A stretch of 64,000 nucleotides of DNA from Bacillota bacterium (GTDB lineage Bacteria; Bacillota; Clostridia; Lachnospirales; Lachnospiraceae). Location: positions 5,581-69,580 of the forward strand of contig JAEVYY010000016.1 in NCBI GenBank assembly GCA_023392535.1. The letters run 5' to 3'. A model generated the notes under the pieces. It searched no databases. It was not told the DNA's origin and saw nothing but the letters and a program-made list of their open reading frames with translations. Positions 63,366-64,000 of this stretch are shown piece after piece; the first letter of the stretch is position 1; each line of letters starts with the position of its first letter. Position numbers and translations under genes: made by a program.

Positions 63366-63391
63366 AACATCCTCCCAAATAAATAAAAAAA

Positions 63392-63434
63392 GACCTCAAA
63401 CAAAACCACTTATTTTATAAGTTTTGTCCAGGTC
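63392..63434 (-). terminator. Antitermination-controlled terminator before licT
   Basis: On the minus strand GACCTGGACAAAAC pairs with GTTTTGTTTGAGGTC, with a 14-nt loop, then TTTTTTTATTT. It overlaps the RAT site at 63429-63463, so licT is autoregulated. Confidence 0.85.
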
Positions 63435-63463
63435 ACGCCCAACAATACTGTCGGTAACGATCC
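63429..63463 (-). promoter_or_regulatory. RAT antiterminator site before licT
   Basis: Minus-strand GGATCGTTACCGACAG, then a longer loop and GGGCGTGACC. It is slightly longer than the bglP copy but keeps both conserved halves. About 64 nt upstream of the licT start. Confidence 0.8.
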
Positions 63464-63494
63464 ATCTATTTATATAGTTATTATACACAGAATG

Positions 63495-64000
63495 CTATTT
63501 TATGTCAAAACATTTTTTATCTTTTGTAACCAATGAATCCACATCCCATTGAATGGTATAATAACCACATGACTTTGCTGTATTTACCACATCATTGTCA
63601 TAATCCCCATATGGTGGGCGAAAAAGAAACATATCATACCCCGTCAGATCTTTTACTTTCTTATGTGTTTTCATAAGCTCCTGCTTTTTTTCTTCATTGG
63701 ATAACTGACTCATGTTTTTATGATTTTCACTGTGATTTCCCAAATCATGCCCCGCTGCCAAAATGGTTTTCACATCATCTGGATAACTCTCAACCCAACC
63801 ACCAGTCATGAAAAAAGTGACATTTACATTATGTTTTTTTAATATTTCCAGAATCTTTGTTGTGTCTTCATTCCCCCATGCCGCATCAAAAGAAAGTGCA
63901 ACCTCCTTCTTATCTGTTTCTACACAATAAATTGGAAGTTCTCTTCCATCCACACTATTACTCACACTTACCGTCTTAGGTATATATAATAGCGCACTGA
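63495..64000 (-). pseudogene. PdaB-like polysaccharide deacetylase, 5' part, cut by the island and by the window edge
   Basis: This is the N-terminal catalytic part of the same deacetylase whose end lies at 24482-24728. The frame is open to the right edge; residues SALLYIPKTVS precede VSNSVDGRELPIYCVE, so the start lies beyond the window. Motif 1 is LSFDAAWGNEDT, motif 2 HDLGNHSENH (H-x3-H), motif 3 LFRPPYGDYD and motif 4 QWDVDS. After the att core at 63534-63546 it reads into the island (LVTKDKKCFDIK, stop at 63495) and loses motif 5. As encoded it is probably inactive. Confidence 0.93.
63534..63546 (-). repeat. Right attachment-site core of the island
   Basis: Minus-strand GGATGTGGATTCA, identical to 24716-24728. 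It encodes the DVDS of deacetylase motif 4. Chromosomal flank CATTCAATG on one side and island flank TTGGTTACAAAAG on the other. Confidence 0.9.

Larger units (their letters stand above)
24729..63533. mobile_element. 38.8-kb catabolic genomic island integrated by a large serine recombinase
   Basis: The ends are defined by the 13-bp direct core at 24716-24728 and 63534-63546, which splits one deacetylase gene in a way that restores a continuous frame when rejoined. A large serine recombinase gene ends 14 nt inside the left core. Cargo is almost entirely sugar catabolism and transport with local regulators, plus dpaAB-asnB and a holin-type gene. No relaxase, type IV secretion, capsid, terminase, tail or replication gene is recognisable, so it is not a self-transmissible conjugative element or complete prophage by what can be seen. 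No excisionase-like partner is evident. Confidence 0.92.

Noticed and set aside
24729..63533. Conjugative element or complete prophage
   Set aside because: No relaxase, coupling protein, type IV secretion, terminase, capsid, tail or replication gene could be recognised; only a recombinase and a holin-type gene.
63495..63965. A complete 156-residue deacetylase starting at GTG 63965
   Set aside because: The frame is open further right with typical family sequence, so the true start is outside the window. The last residues before the stop come from the island.

Overview
The window looks like the chromosome of a low-GC, endospore-forming Clostridia, most like a gut or plant-fibre Lachnospiraceae. 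The grounds are the AT-rich sequence, the transamidation route to Asn-tRNA/Gln-tRNA (GatCA with a non-discriminating AspRS behind a T-box), dipicolinate synthase, a PdaB-like polysaccharide deacetylase, YesM/YesN sensor pairs and dense sugar-uptake operons. This is inference from gene content; no rRNA or other taxonomic marker is present.

Left arm (1-24728), ordinary chromosome: gatA (cut by the window edge), gatC and aspS behind a T-box leader whose specifier reads GAAC. Next comes a ten-gene minus-strand exopolysaccharide operon (13522 down to 2551): VTC-domain protein, DUF4956 protein, CotH-like kinase, small membrane protein, MBOAT O-acyltransferase, AlgX/AlgJ-like acetylation protein, degenerate metallo-beta-lactamase-fold protein, cellulose-synthase-like GT2 with a PilZ domain, GH5 glucanase and a polysaccharide deacetylase. 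It resembles the clostridial acetylated-cellulose (ccs) loci with a CotH/DUF4956/VTC module in front. Then nadE, hslO, a methyltransferase, a DUF368 transporter, hisC, a glycine riboswitch driving an agcS symporter, a collagen-like membrane protein and a CgeB-like glycosyltransferase.

Central island (about 24716-63546, 38.8 kb): a large serine recombinase lies 14 nt inside the left end and both ends carry the same 13-bp core, GGATGTGGATTCA on the minus strand. The core sits inside a PdaB-like deacetylase gene: its 5' part is at the right edge of the window (63534-64000) and its 3' part is at 24482-24728, and joining them at the core restores one reading frame. The island has no visible phage structural or conjugation genes. 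Its cargo is a phage-type holin; a GlsB-type membrane protein; an ABC sugar operon with a GH123-like (DUF4091) enzyme and an N-acetylhexosamine-kinase-like enzyme; a YesMN-linked ribose-type ABC transporter with GH51 arabinofuranosidase; xylose isomerase; an IclR-linked module of sialidase-like enzyme, aldolase, TctCBA transporter, YhcH and L-fucose isomerase; a plus-strand AraC-dpaA-dpaB-asnB group; and an antiterminator-controlled licT-bglP-bglA beta-glucoside operon.

A 58-nt imperfect palindrome occurs three times (two copies upstream of hslO, one on the island upstream of the sialidase-like gene). Each copy sits directly behind a stop codon, and two run straight into a Shine-Dalgarno sequence. 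The most notable points are the reversible-looking gene interruption by a catabolic island carrying dipicolinate synthase genes, the intercistronic palindrome family, the dpaAB-asnB cluster, the possible two-codon T-box, and the composition of the polysaccharide operon.
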